Part shown: positions 8,099-15,895 of the stretch, one piece after another
How positions within the stretch are numbered: the first letter of the stretch is position 1
How the letters are laid out: every line of letters begins with the position of its first letter
From: Planomonospora sp. ID67723
GTDB taxonomy: Bacteria > Actinomycetota > Actinomycetes > Streptosporangiales > Streptosporangiaceae
Direction: 5' to 3'
NCBI RefSeq assembly: GCF_015711605.1
Contig: NZ_JABTEZ010000001.1
Coordinates: forward strand, 462,001 to 526,000
Length of the DNA: 64,000 bases
Translations under genes and position numbers: made by a program
Notes under the pieces: model-generated
Told to the model about the DNA's origin: nothing
The model's database searches: none
Seen by the model: only the letters and a program-made list of their open reading frames with translations

Positions 8099-8866
8099 AT
8101 GTCTCGCGTGCGCCCCACTCTCCGTGTCCTGCGCGATGACCTGAAATTGCCGCTGCCTTCCGCCCGCACTCCCCTGGATGCGATCAGCCATCCCCTGCTG
8201 GACAAGGCCGCCGAGCAGTTCGCCGATTCCGACACCGCGCACGAGCGCATCCGTGCCATCGACGACATGGTCCTGTTCAAGGTGAAGGCGCAACGCTGGC
8301 GCGGTGCCGTCTGGACCGACGGCCCCGACGCAGAGGTCCCCACCTGGTTGGTCGCCGCAGGAGTTCGCGAAGACGGCTCGGGCGACGACTTCTACACCGC
8401 GCTGGAAAGCAGCGGGAAGGCGGCCCGCGCCCGCTACAACAGCGCACACGACCAGCCCTTGACCACCAGCACCTACAGCGGACATCTCCTGCCCGACGAT
8501 GACGACCGCGACCGCTACCGACTCGAAGCGGCCACCCGATTCGTCCTCCGGCTCAACGCCACGATCCGCGACCTGGCATGTGGTTCTCTGCGCGACGGCC
8601 ACGAGCACGCCGTCGACTTCCCCGGCTTCCGCCTCGGCATCCAGATCCGCGCCGACGACGGCAACGAGACCTACGCGGCGATCCGCATCACCGGCTCGGT
8701 CCCGGCCAACCTGACCACGACGATCCTGAACCGGGTGCCCGGCTGCGAACCGGACGGCTGGTTCCCCGAATACGCTTTGCCAGAGCGCCATCTCCTACCC
8801 GCCGAACAAGCCTGGTCCAACATCATGGATCCCAAGGCCGCCGCCGAACTCCTGGAGGAACGCTGA
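8099..8866 (+). CDS. uncharacterised 255-aa protein, second gene of module
   Basis: No family recognised. Soluble, without signal peptide or membrane segment. It begins with a basic segment (MSRVRPTLRVLRDDLKLPLP), then shows VLFKVKAQRWRGAVWTD (about 58-74), an acidic loop DDFYTALESSGKAARARYNSAH (about 95-116), LLPDDDDRDRYRLEA and a last helix PKAAAELLEER. The stop overlaps the XRE start (TGATG), implying coupled translation. Sandwiched between two DNA-binding-type proteins and repeated (decayed) beside another att scar, it is the natural candidate for the effector or toxin of the module. It is not RelE/HigB-like by eye. Confidence 0.7.
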   Translation: MSRVRPTLRVLRDDLKLPLPSARTPLDAISHPLLDKAAEQFADSDTAHERIRAIDDMVLFKVKAQRWRGAVWTDGPDAEVPTWLVAAGVREDGSGDDFYTALESSGKAARARYNSAHDQPLTTSTYSGHLLPDDDDRDRYRLEAATRFVLRLNATIRDLACGSLRDGHEHAVDFPGFRLGIQIRADDGNETYAAIRITGSVPANLTTTILNRVPGCEPDGWFPEYALPERHLLPAEQAWSNIMDPKAAAELLEER

Positions 8867-9198
8867 TGAGCGAGTTCGTGACGTGGTCCGACACCAAGGC
8901 CAAGGTCCGTGAGATCGACCCCGAGTGGGACTTCCCCGAGCGCGTCACCGCACGGGAGGCCAGCCGCGAGCAGCTCCGGGCGGAACTGCGCGGCGCCCAG
9001 CTCGCCGAGATGCGCAAGCGCCTGGGCATCTCCCAGAAGCTCCTGGCCGAACGCATGGGCGTCTCCCAGGCACGCGTGTCCCAGATCGAGCACGGTCAGA
9101 TCGGCGGCCTGGACACCTTGCGTTCCTACGTCGTCGCCTTGGGCGGAACGCTGGACGTGGTGGCCGACTTCGGCGACCACACCGTGAAGGTCGCCTGA
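8866..9198 (+). CDS. XRE-family HTH protein, third gene of module
   Basis: 110 residues. An N-terminal extension (1-40) precedes a clear HTH_3 domain at about 45-95: AEMRKRLGISQKLLAERMGVSQARVSQIEHGQIGG (written here as the recognition block around 48-81). It ends in a strand-rich tail GTLDVVADFGDHTVKVA, a layout shared with HigA-type antitoxins and element regulators. Overlaps the 255-aa gene by one base. Decayed copies at 5690-5988 and 4668-4735 show the module was carried by several related elements. Likely represses its own operon. Confidence 0.82.
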   Translation: MSEFVTWSDTKAKVREIDPEWDFPERVTAREASREQLRAELRGAQLAEMRKRLGISQKLLAERMGVSQARVSQIEHGQIGGLDTLRSYVVALGGTLDVVADFGDHTVKVA

Positions 9199-9215
9199 GC
9201 CAGCCTGAACCCGGG

Positions 9216-9264
9216 CATGGTCAAGGGCCCATGTTTGCTCGGTGGTTGCTCGCCTGTCGCGGTA
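9216..9264 (+). repeat. right-end repeat, copy 3
   Basis: Same repeat as at 4750 and 6006, again following the XRE stop codon. Between it and the att core at 9369 are several TGACA/GACAGG-type short repeats that could be integrase arm sites. Confidence 0.7.
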
Positions 9265-9368
9265 CGGCACGGCACGCAATGACACAGCCCGACAGGACAA
9301 AAAGGACGGCCCTGGACAGGACGTCATCAGGCGGCACGCCGTGACAGTAGGCGTCATTGATCAAATCG

Positions 9369-9413
9369 ACTTTTAATCCGTAGGTTCTGGGTTCGAGTCC
9401 CAGGCGCCCTACC
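9369..9413 (+). repeat. tRNA-Lys 3'-half repeat (att scar)
   Basis: 45 bp identical to 2317-2361. The 50 bp before it (from about 9320, including TAGGCGTCATTGATCAAATC) closely match 52012-52060 before the 52-kb scar, so the two scars carry the same element end. Confidence 0.88.
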
Positions 9414-9419
9414 TCGCTG

Positions 9420-9466
9420 AACTGGGCAGGCCCCCCAATCTTCATGATCGGAGGGCCTGCCCAGTT
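9420..9466. terminator. hairpin after att scar
   Basis: Perfect 14-bp stem AACTGGGCAGGCCC / GGGCCTGCCCAGTT just after the scar and before the integrase remnant, facing its 3' end. Confidence 0.65.
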
Positions 9467-9502
9467 GCGTTTTCAGTTGCAGTCGTTGCAGTTCCGGGGC
9501 TG

Positions 9503-9826
9503 TCAGGAGTCCCGCAACGCCCGGCCCATCCGCGCCGCCGCCTCACTGGCCAGGGTCTCCGTGATGTGGGTATAGCGCTTGGTCGTGGTCAGCTGAGAGT
9601 GCCCGAGAACGGCTTGAACCACCCGGATATCCACGCGCTGTTCCAGCAGGAGCGTTGCGGCCGTGTGGCGCGCGTCGTGCACCCGGGCGTCCTTGTCGAT
9701 CTCGGCGAGTTCGAGGATCTCTTTCCACTCGTCCCAGTCGTCCCCGGCGTCGATGGGACTGCCGTCCGGCATGCACCATACGAGGTCCCAGTCCTGCCAC
9801 TTGTCCCCGGCCGCTTCGCCGGAGTT
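9503..9826 (-). pseudogene. int: tyrosine integrase, C-terminal remnant
   Basis: About 108 residues ending MGRALRDS. It contains box [14 protein letters not shown] (catalytic H and R), LGHS (second H) and TTTKRYTHI (nucleophilic Tyr), so the C-terminal catalytic part of a phage-type tyrosine recombinase is preserved. The first catalytic Arg and the arm- and core-binding domains are missing; upstream of about 9826 the frame is meaningless. The gene points at the att scar 90 bp away, as integrases of tRNA-integrating elements commonly do. Confidence 0.85.
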
Positions 9827-9854
9827 GGAAGGCGGCCGAAGGCGGCCGTCATCG

Positions 9855-10305
9855 CGCCTACAGCGGCTCGGTGGCGCTGGAGGCCGCCCGCAAGGTCGAC
9901 GATATCGACGCCACGACCGACGACGCCGACCCCGACGATCCCCACTGGGCGGATACGCCCCTCTGGCTGTGTGTGTTCGCACCGTCCGCGGCCGGCGTCG
10001 ATGATCTGGAGATAGAGGCCTGCGCCGGGGCGAGCCTGGCCGCGCTCACCCAAGCACTGCAGCGCCACGACCCCGCCTTGCGCATCCAGGCCCAGCGATT
10101 GGGCCGGGATGCGCAGGTGCGCTGGCGTCCGGCCCTGTGTCCGGCAGTCACCACTTATGCGGTGTCCTTCAGCACCCAGGCCGCGGAACGCGACCGGCAC
10201 CGCATGCCCGTTCACGTCGTGCACTCCACCGGGGACGGCCTGTCGCAGATCCACCCGCCGTTCAGGGTCACCTGCGAGGCGACCAACGTCGAATCCGGGC
10301 TCGAA
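9855..10305 (+). pseudogene. fragment of an unknown gene fused to the integrase remnant
   Basis: Forward frame with normal protein character from [18 protein letters not shown] to VTCEATNVESGLEE (about 150 residues), lacking a start and running into unrelated sequence at the end. Its 5' side abuts the integrase break point, pointing to a deletion that joined the two. No family recognised; it overlaps the 3' end of the next gene by 38 bp. Confidence 0.4.
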
Positions 10306-11536
10306 GAACTCCCTCGTGGTTGTCCTGTCGGGGGGACGGGGTCGTTTCACGGAGTGCCGCGGCGAGAACGGGCGGGGCCACTACGGCCACCACCAGCGTC
10401 AGTGCTGCCGGGATCAGCAGTGCGATGGGCAGGGTGGCGTGTGCGGCGACGGATCCGATGAGGGCTGGTCCGACCAGGCCGCCCCCGTAGCTGATGGTGG
10501 TGGCCGCCGACAGCCGGCGGGCAGCTGCGTCGGCGGCACCCAGCGTGCTGGTCACGATCGGCCACACCAGAGCAGTGCCGGCGCCGGCGAGCACCCAGCC
10601 GGCGATGGCGCACCCGATCCTCGCCAAGCCAGCCGTGGTGGGGAGCAGCGGGGCCAGCAGCACCAGGACGTACCCGAGGGTGGCGGCGCCGCCGGCAAGC
10701 CGGATTGTCGTCGGGGCGCCGAGGCGGGACCGTGTCGCGTCGCCGGCGAAGCGCATCGCGGTCATGGCGACGAAGAAGGCGGTGTAGAGCAGGGAGGCAG
10801 TGGCCGGGTCGGTACCGAGCACCCGGGTCGCGTACACCCCGGCCCAGTCGGTGGCGGCGCCCTCGGTCAAGAAGGCTGCGGCACCGATCACCCCGAGCGC
10901 GATCACCATCACCGGTCGGTGCACGGCGGCCGGCTGCCGAGCCGCCGGTCGGGGCTCTGGGCCGGCCGGTGTCGACACCGCGGGTTCCGGCCCGTCCAGC
11001 CGCCTGCCGACCGCGAGGCCGGCCAATGCCACGCCGAGCGCACCGACGGCCAACAGCACCCGGACGTCGACGTCGGTGCGCAGGCCCGTCGAGACAAGGC
11101 CGCCCCCGGCCACCGCGCCGAGCGTCCAGACGCCGTGGACCGTGGCCATCACGGGCCGACCGACAGCACGCTCCACGGCCACCGCCTGCAGGCTCAACGC
11201 CACATTGAGCGTGCCGAACAGTACGCCCAGCACGACGGCGGAGACGGTCAGCAGTGCAAACGACTGCGCCGTGGCCGGGCCGGTCAACGCCAGGGCCGCG
11301 ACCGGCAAGGCCAGCCGCAGCAGGCGCGGTCCGGTGTACCGTTCGGCCAGCCATCCAGCAACCGGCATGGCCGCCAGGGCACCGACGGCCAGGGCCATCA
11401 GCAGAGCACCGAGCCGCCCCGCGCCGAGGTCCAACCGTGCGTCCGTGGCGGGCAGAGTGCTGCCCCACAGGGCGTTGATTACCCCAGCCAGCCCGTAGCT
11501 CAACATGACCGCGCGTCGTGGCCCCACGTTGCTCAC
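10268..11536 (-). CDS. MFS transporter, divergent from LysR regulator
   Basis: About 422 residues with roughly 12 hydrophobic segments and a central cytoplasmic loop (AGPEPRPAARQPAAV). YGLAGVINALWGSTLP in helix 1 and AGWLAERYTGPRLLRLALP in loop 2-3 match major-facilitator transporters of the YbjJ/FucP-like branch; substrate unknown. I choose the GTG at 11536 (GGGG 3 bp before it); the frame is open to 11611 but that extension is unlike MFS N-termini. The last ~25 residues (PSPRQDNHEG...) look foreign, so the C-terminus may have been altered by the rearrangement at about 10300. Probably controlled by the adjacent LysR protein. Confidence 0.78.
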   Translation of the reverse strand: MSNVGPRRAVMLSYGLAGVINALWGSTLPATDARLDLGAGRLGALLMALAVGALAAMPVAGWLAERYTGPRLLRLALPVAALALTGPATAQSFALLTVSAVVLGVLFGTLNVALSLQAVAVERAVGRPVMATVHGVWTLGAVAGGGLVSTGLRTDVDVRVLLAVGALGVALAGLAVGRRLDGPEPAVSTPAGPEPRPAARQPAAVHRPVMVIALGVIGAAAFLTEGAATDWAGVYATRVLGTDPATASLLYTAFFVAMTAMRFAGDATRSRLGAPTTIRLAGGAATLGYVLVLLAPLLPTTAGLARIGCAIAGWVLAGAGTALVWPIVTSTLGAADAAARRLSAATTISYGGGLVGPALIGSVAAHATLPIALLIPAALTLVVAVVAPPVLAAALRETTPSPRQDNHEGVLRARIRRWSPRR

Positions 11537-11651
11537 CCCACATCCACTCGGCAGACCGTGATGCGAGCATGGCGGGGAATACGATCCAAGATCCAACACC
11601 AGTTCCACCATGATCTACGCGCCGAGAGAGTGAATCGGTTAGGAATGGAGC

Positions 11652-12614
11652 GTGCCTGATGACCTGGACATCCACCTGCTGCGCCACTTCGTGGCAGTGG
11701 CGGAGGAGCTGCACTTCAGTCGTGCCGCGCAACGGCTCTTCGTGGCACAGCAGGCACTCAGCCGCGACATCCGACGGCTGGAGCGCCAGGCCGGCGTACG
11801 GCTGCTGGACCGCACGACCCGCCGGGTCGCTCTCACGCCAGCCGGTCGCACTCTCCTGCGCCGGGCCCGAGAACTGCTCGCCCTGCACGACACCACCGTG
11901 CGGGAGCTGCGCGTTCAGCCCGGCTCGTTGACCGTCGACGTCGTCGGTACCGGGCTGACTCCCACCCTGGTACTGGCCGCGGCCCGACGGCACGTCCCAA
12001 CGGTGGAGTTCTTCGCCCGCTTCCACACCGGCACCGAGGCGGCCGCACCGCTGCTACTGGCCGAGCGGCTCGACGTCACATTCGGCCGCAACCTGGGACC
12101 GGCCGACGACATCCGGCAACGCCCCGTACGATATGAGCCGATCGCGGTACTCCTACCTGAACGGCACGCGCTCGCTCGGCTGGATGCGGTGCCACTCGCG
12201 TCGCTGCGCGGCACCGGGTTGTGCTTCCGCGCCGGCAACCACGCGACACCGGGCTGGGATCACGCGATCCGCCAGCTGCTCACGCCGTTCGAGCTCGACG
12301 CGGCCGGGGCACACCCACATGTACAGGGCACTGATGAACTCGCCCAACATATCAATGACCGCAACGCCCCGATCATCACCATGACCACCCAACCCGCCGT
12401 ACCCGGCACCGTGCTGAGACCGCTTGTGGAGCCGGTTGCGCTTTTCCCTTGGGCGATGATGTGGCGCACCCATATCGACCAGGACGGTCTCCGGGCCCTC
12501 AGCGGAGCGGTGGACGATCTGGCCGCCATCGGGAATTGGCTGTCGATACCGGACAACGCCTGGCTCCCCGAGCCCGAAGCGGGCCGGTTCAGCAACACCC
12601 GAAAAGCAGGATGA
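11652..12614 (+). CDS. LysR-family transcriptional regulator
   Basis: 320 residues; GTG start with AGGA 8 bp before. The N-terminal winged HTH (residues 5-64: LRHFVAVAEELHFSRAAQRL, VAQQALSRDIRRLERQAG) is canonical. A periplasmic-binding-like effector domain follows (about 95-290), here with LLLAERLDVTFGR and VLLPERHALA blocks. It is divergent from the MFS gene with a 115-bp gap, the classical arrangement in which LysR controls the neighbouring transporter. The 3' end is intact and 26 bp before an IS-A fragment. Confidence 0.87.
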   Translation: MPDDLDIHLLRHFVAVAEELHFSRAAQRLFVAQQALSRDIRRLERQAGVRLLDRTTRRVALTPAGRTLLRRARELLALHDTTVRELRVQPGSLTVDVVGTGLTPTLVLAAARRHVPTVEFFARFHTGTEAAAPLLLAERLDVTFGRNLGPADDIRQRPVRYEPIAVLLPERHALARLDAVPLASLRGTGLCFRAGNHATPGWDHAIRQLLTPFELDAAGAHPHVQGTDELAQHINDRNAPIITMTTQPAVPGTVLRPLVEPVALFPWAMMWRTHIDQDGLRALSGAVDDLAAIGNWLSIPDNAWLPEPEAGRFSNTRKAG

Positions 12615-12640
12615 CGCGCCGACAGCCGACTCGACAGCCG

Positions 12641-12785
12641 TGCGCCTGCCGAAAATTACATCCATGCAGTTCAAGCGGCATGTGAGTACTCAGGAGAACT
12701 TCGCCGAGCTGATCTCGCCGACGTATGTTCAGATCGACGATTCGCGTTAGATCCGTGATCGGGTCCGGGACAGCACGTAGCGGGG
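12641..12785 (-). mobile_element. IS-A left-end fragment
   Basis: Matches 2417-2580, including transposase C-terminal codons (APLRAVPDPITDLTRIVDLN), and is cut by the IS-B end at 12786. Confidence 0.7.
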
Positions 12786-13978
12786 CCTGTACCGCTTCAA
12801 AATTCATCGCACCGGGCTTGAGCTGGGCGTTCCCCGGGTGGCTACGCGGCTCGGTGGTACTCGTTGATCAGCCCGCCGAGCACTCTCCGGCGTTCGATCC
12901 GGCCTTCCAGCGGTACGACGGTCTGCTCGTCGTGGTCGGGTGGCCGCTGCGCGCGGGATTGGTGCGGCCGGTGGCCGTTGTAGTGAGCGGCGTACTCGGT
13001 CAGCGTCGAGCGCAGGTGCCGTTCGTTGGAGATCAGTATGCGGTCGGTGCATTCGGTCCGCACAGTGCGGACCCACCGCTCGGCATAGCAGTTCGCCCGC
13101 GGCGTCCGCGGCGGAGTCCTCACTACCATCACGCCCGCGCCGACGAAGACCGCGTCGAAGACAGCGGTGAACTTGGTGTCCCCGTCACGGATGAGGAAAT
13201 GGAAGGACCTGACCCGGTTGCCGAGGTCCATGAGCGGGTTGCGGGCCCGCTGGGCCGTCCAGGCGCCGGTCGGGTTGGCGGTCACGCCGAGGAGGTGCAC
13301 GCGCCGGGTCGCCACTTCCCTCACGAACAGCACGTACAAGCGCTTCAAGGAGATCGTGTCGACGTGGAAGAAGTCGACGGCCAGCAGTCCTTTCGCCTGG
13401 GCACGCAGGAAGGCCCTCCACAAGGTGGAGGCGTCTCGGGGCGCCGGGCCGACCCGCCGGCCCTGCAAGATCCGCCGCCCGGTCGCTTCACCCACGCGAT
13501 AGCCGAGCCGGACGAGTTCACCGGCCACCCGGCGATATCCCCAGGACGGGTTCTCCCGCGCCAGGAGCAGCGCCAGGTCCCGGATCTCCCTGCCCGTTCT
13601 CGGGCGGCCGGACCGGCTCGGATACGTCCACCGATCTCGGACCAAGCGCAAGTGCCAGGCCCGCAGGGTGGCCGGCGTCACCAGCCGATGAGCCCGCAAC
13701 CCGGGCGGCCGGAGTCGTGCCAGCGCGGTCAGGACCGCGCGATCGGCCCAGTCCGGCTTCGGCCGGACGACCTGACGCCGCAGCACCACCAGCTCATGTC
13801 GCAGCACCATGATCTCGACGTCCTTGGCCGCCTCACTCCGGCCCAGCAGCGCCAGCCGACACCTGAAGCACGATCAGATACAGGAGACGGAGAGACACAA
13901 GAACCGATCTTGCCCGTACCACCGCATCAGGCCGATCCGCAGGTCAAGCACCCTGCGATGACTTTTGAAGCGGTACAC
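12786..13978 (-). mobile_element. IS-B copy with frameshifted transposase
   Basis: Both ends present (CCTGTACCGCTTCAAAA at 12786; TTTTGAAGCGGTACAC to 13978). The transposase (12842 to about 13905) keeps the DDE core ([35 protein letters not shown]) but has lost 5 bp near 13857, shifting the frame between LYLIVLQV and the rest, so a protein could only start at the internal ATG at 13810 (322 aa). The second catalytic motif also reads RDGD instead of RDRD. The same 5-bp loss is in the copy at 14747. Confidence 0.8.
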
Positions 13979-14102
13979 GTGATTCGGTTCAAGCTCAATC
14001 TCATGACGTGAACGGATGCTGTTCATCGACGCGAGTAAGGTATGGCCACCGGTTACGCTGAAGGTACAACTCAGGCGACGCGCCGGAAGGAGTCGAGCGA
14101 CG

Positions 14103-14348
14103 GTGAGCGTGGACCTCGAACACGAGCCCATTCATGACCTCGCCCGCCGGGTCATCCGGTTGGCCGAGGAAACCCAGCACGCCGCTCAAGTGCTCGAACG
14201 CCGTCTGGAAGCGCTGGAACGCCGCAGTGGAACCACCGGCAGAGCCGAACGCATCCTGAGCATCGCCGCCAGCATGCGAGCCCACCTGGGTCAGGACCGG
14301 CTCTCCGTTGACGACCTGTACGACCCGGACACCGGCCTTCCCGCGTGA
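14103..14348 (+). CDS. vapB: VapB-type antitoxin (Rv0623/PSK family)
   Basis: 81 residues from the GTG at 14103, with AAGGAG 11 bp upstream; the frame is open further upstream without a better ribosome site. It has an N-terminal strand (SVDLEHEPIHDLARRVIRLAEET), a basic helical segment and the C-terminal toxin-wrapping tail SVDDLYDPDTGLPA typical of Rv0623-like VapB proteins. The stop overlaps the VapC start (GTGA). Its DNA-binding N-terminus should autoregulate the operon. Confidence 0.82.
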   Translation: MSVDLEHEPIHDLARRVIRLAEETQHAAQVLERRLEALERRSGTTGRAERILSIAASMRAHLGQDRLSVDDLYDPDTGLPA

Positions 14349-14734
14349 TCATCGATTCCAGCGCCGTCATCGCCGTCATCAACGGTGAGCCCGAGGCCGC
14401 CCAATTCGCCCATGCCATCGCCGCGACCGTGTGCCGCATCTCGGCTGTCAACTACGCCGAAGCGGCCATCGTGGCGGACAACCGCGGTGAGGCCATGCGC
14501 AACGCCTTCGACACGCTCGTCAATGAGATGGGCCTCATCATCGAGCCTGTGACGCCCAATCAGGCCAGGATCGCGCGCCGGGCGTACCAGACTTACGGCA
14601 AGGGCAATAATTCCAAGGCCAAACTCAACATGGGCGACTGCTTCGCCTACGCTCTCGCCAAAGACCTCGACCAGCCCTTGCTCTTCAAAGGCGAGGATTT
14701 CCCGCACACCGACATCACTCCCGCACAGCCCTGA
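14345..14734 (+). CDS. vapC: VapC PIN-domain ribonuclease toxin
   Basis: 129 residues; GTG start overlapping vapB by 4 bp. PIN-domain acidic residues are in place: D4 (MIIDSSAV), E39 (NYAEA), D98 (LNMGDCFAYALAK) and D118 (FKGEDFPHTDI). Length is standard. VapC toxins cleave tRNA or rRNA at specific sites until bound by VapB. The operon sits between two similarly oriented IS-B copies that share a frameshift, so it may have travelled or been trapped with them. Confidence 0.92.
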   Translation: MIIDSSAVIAVINGEPEAAQFAHAIAATVCRISAVNYAEAAIVADNRGEAMRNAFDTLVNEMGLIIEPVTPNQARIARRAYQTYGKGNNSKAKLNMGDCFAYALAKDLDQPLLFKGEDFPHTDITPAQP

Positions 14735-14746
14735 CGATCGACGAAT

Positions 14747-15597
14747 CCTGTACCGCTTCAAGATTCATCGCATCGGGCTTGAGCTGGGCGTTCCCCAGTG
14801 AACTTGGCATCTCGGTCACGGATGAGGAAATGGAAGGACCTGACCCGGTTGCCGAGGTCCATGAGCGGGTTGCGGGCCCGCTGGGCCGTCCAGGCGCCGG
14901 TCGGGTTGGCGGTCACGCCGAGGAGGTGCACGCGCCGGGTCGCCACTTCCCTCACGAACAGCACGTACAAGCGCTTCAAGGAGATCGTGTCGACGTGGAA
15001 GAAGTCGACGGCCAGCAGTCCTTTCGCCTGGGCACGCAGGAAGGCCCTCCACAAGGTGGAGGCGTCTCGGGGCGCCGGGCCGACCCGCCGGCCCCGCAAG
15101 ATCCGCCGCCCGGTCGCTTCACCCACGCGATAGCCGAGCCGGACGAGTTCACCGGCCACCCGGCGATATCCCCAGGCCGGGTTCTCCCGCGCCAGGTCTC
15201 GGATCTCCCTGCCCGTTCTCGGGCGGCCGGACCGGCTCGGATACGTCCACCGATCTCGGACCAAGCGCAAGTGCCAGGCCAGCAGGGTGGCCGGCGTCAC
15301 CAGCCGATGAGCCCGCAACCCGGGCGGCCGGAGTCGTGCCAGCGCGGTCAGGACCGCGCGATCGGCCCAGTCCGGCTTCGGCCGGGTGACGTGCCTCCGC
15401 AGTATCGCCACTTCACGCCGTAGCACCATGATCTCGACGTCCTTGGCCGCCTCACTCCGGCCCAGCAGCGCCAGCCGACACCTGAAGCACGATCAGATAC
15501 AGGAGACGGAGAGACACAAGAACCGATCTTGCATGAGCCGTCCTCTTGGGTCGGCCTGCAGGTCAAGCACCCTGCGATGACTTTTGAAGCGGTACAC
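14747..15597 (-). mobile_element. IS-B derivative, internally deleted
   Basis: 851 bp with both ends. The transposase part (14758-15429) stops after [11 protein letters not shown] and is fused to the left terminus, so the catalytic Glu region is gone. It carries the same 5' 5-bp deletion as 12786-13978 and a further in-frame loss in [13 protein letters not shown]. Nonautonomous but potentially mobilisable. Confidence 0.8.
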
Positions 15598-15599
15598 GC

Positions 15600-15723
15600 C
15601 TTCCTGGTGGCAGGCGCCGCAGGAATCCGGGCAGCCGTCCTGCTCGGACAGCGGACTGCCGAAGAAGCCGTGGCCTCGATCGACCGCCAGCCCACCCGCG
15701 TCTTCACCGCGACGTCCCGCTGA
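15600..15723 (+). pseudogene. 3' fragment of an unknown gene cut by IS-B
   Basis: Frame reads AFLVAGAAGIRAAVLLGQRT and on to VFTATSR-stop at 15723; the 5' part is lost at the IS-B end. Family not recognised. Confidence 0.4.
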
Positions 15724-15734
15724 CATATGTCCCA

Positions 15735-15782
15735 GCCCGGCCGTCATCCGACTCGCCGCAGTGGCGAGCCGGTAGGCCGGGC
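15735..15782 (-). terminator. terminator of the ABC exporter operon
   Basis: Outer stem GCCCGGCC/GGCCGGGC with inner stem CTCGCC/GGCGAG, downstream of the permease stop codon. Between 15783 and 15895 I see nothing else. Confidence 0.6.
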
Positions 15783-15895
15783 GGGACGGGTTCCGGTTCA
15801 GGACGACCCTCGGGCGATGCGACCGGCGCCGTGTGCCAGCCGAGCGACTCCGCGCGAGACGGGACGGTCACCCGCAGGACGACCGGATCCGCCGA

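Noticed and set aside
9218-9344. Small gene MVKGPMFARWLLAC... after the XRE gene.
   Set aside because: The three repeat copies share only the first ~15 codons; the rest differs in length and frame, so a DNA or RNA element is more likely.
10347-12026. 559-codon reverse frame spanning the MFS/LysR region.
   Set aside because: Shadow of the MFS and LysR genes in another frame; it crosses their divergent promoter region.
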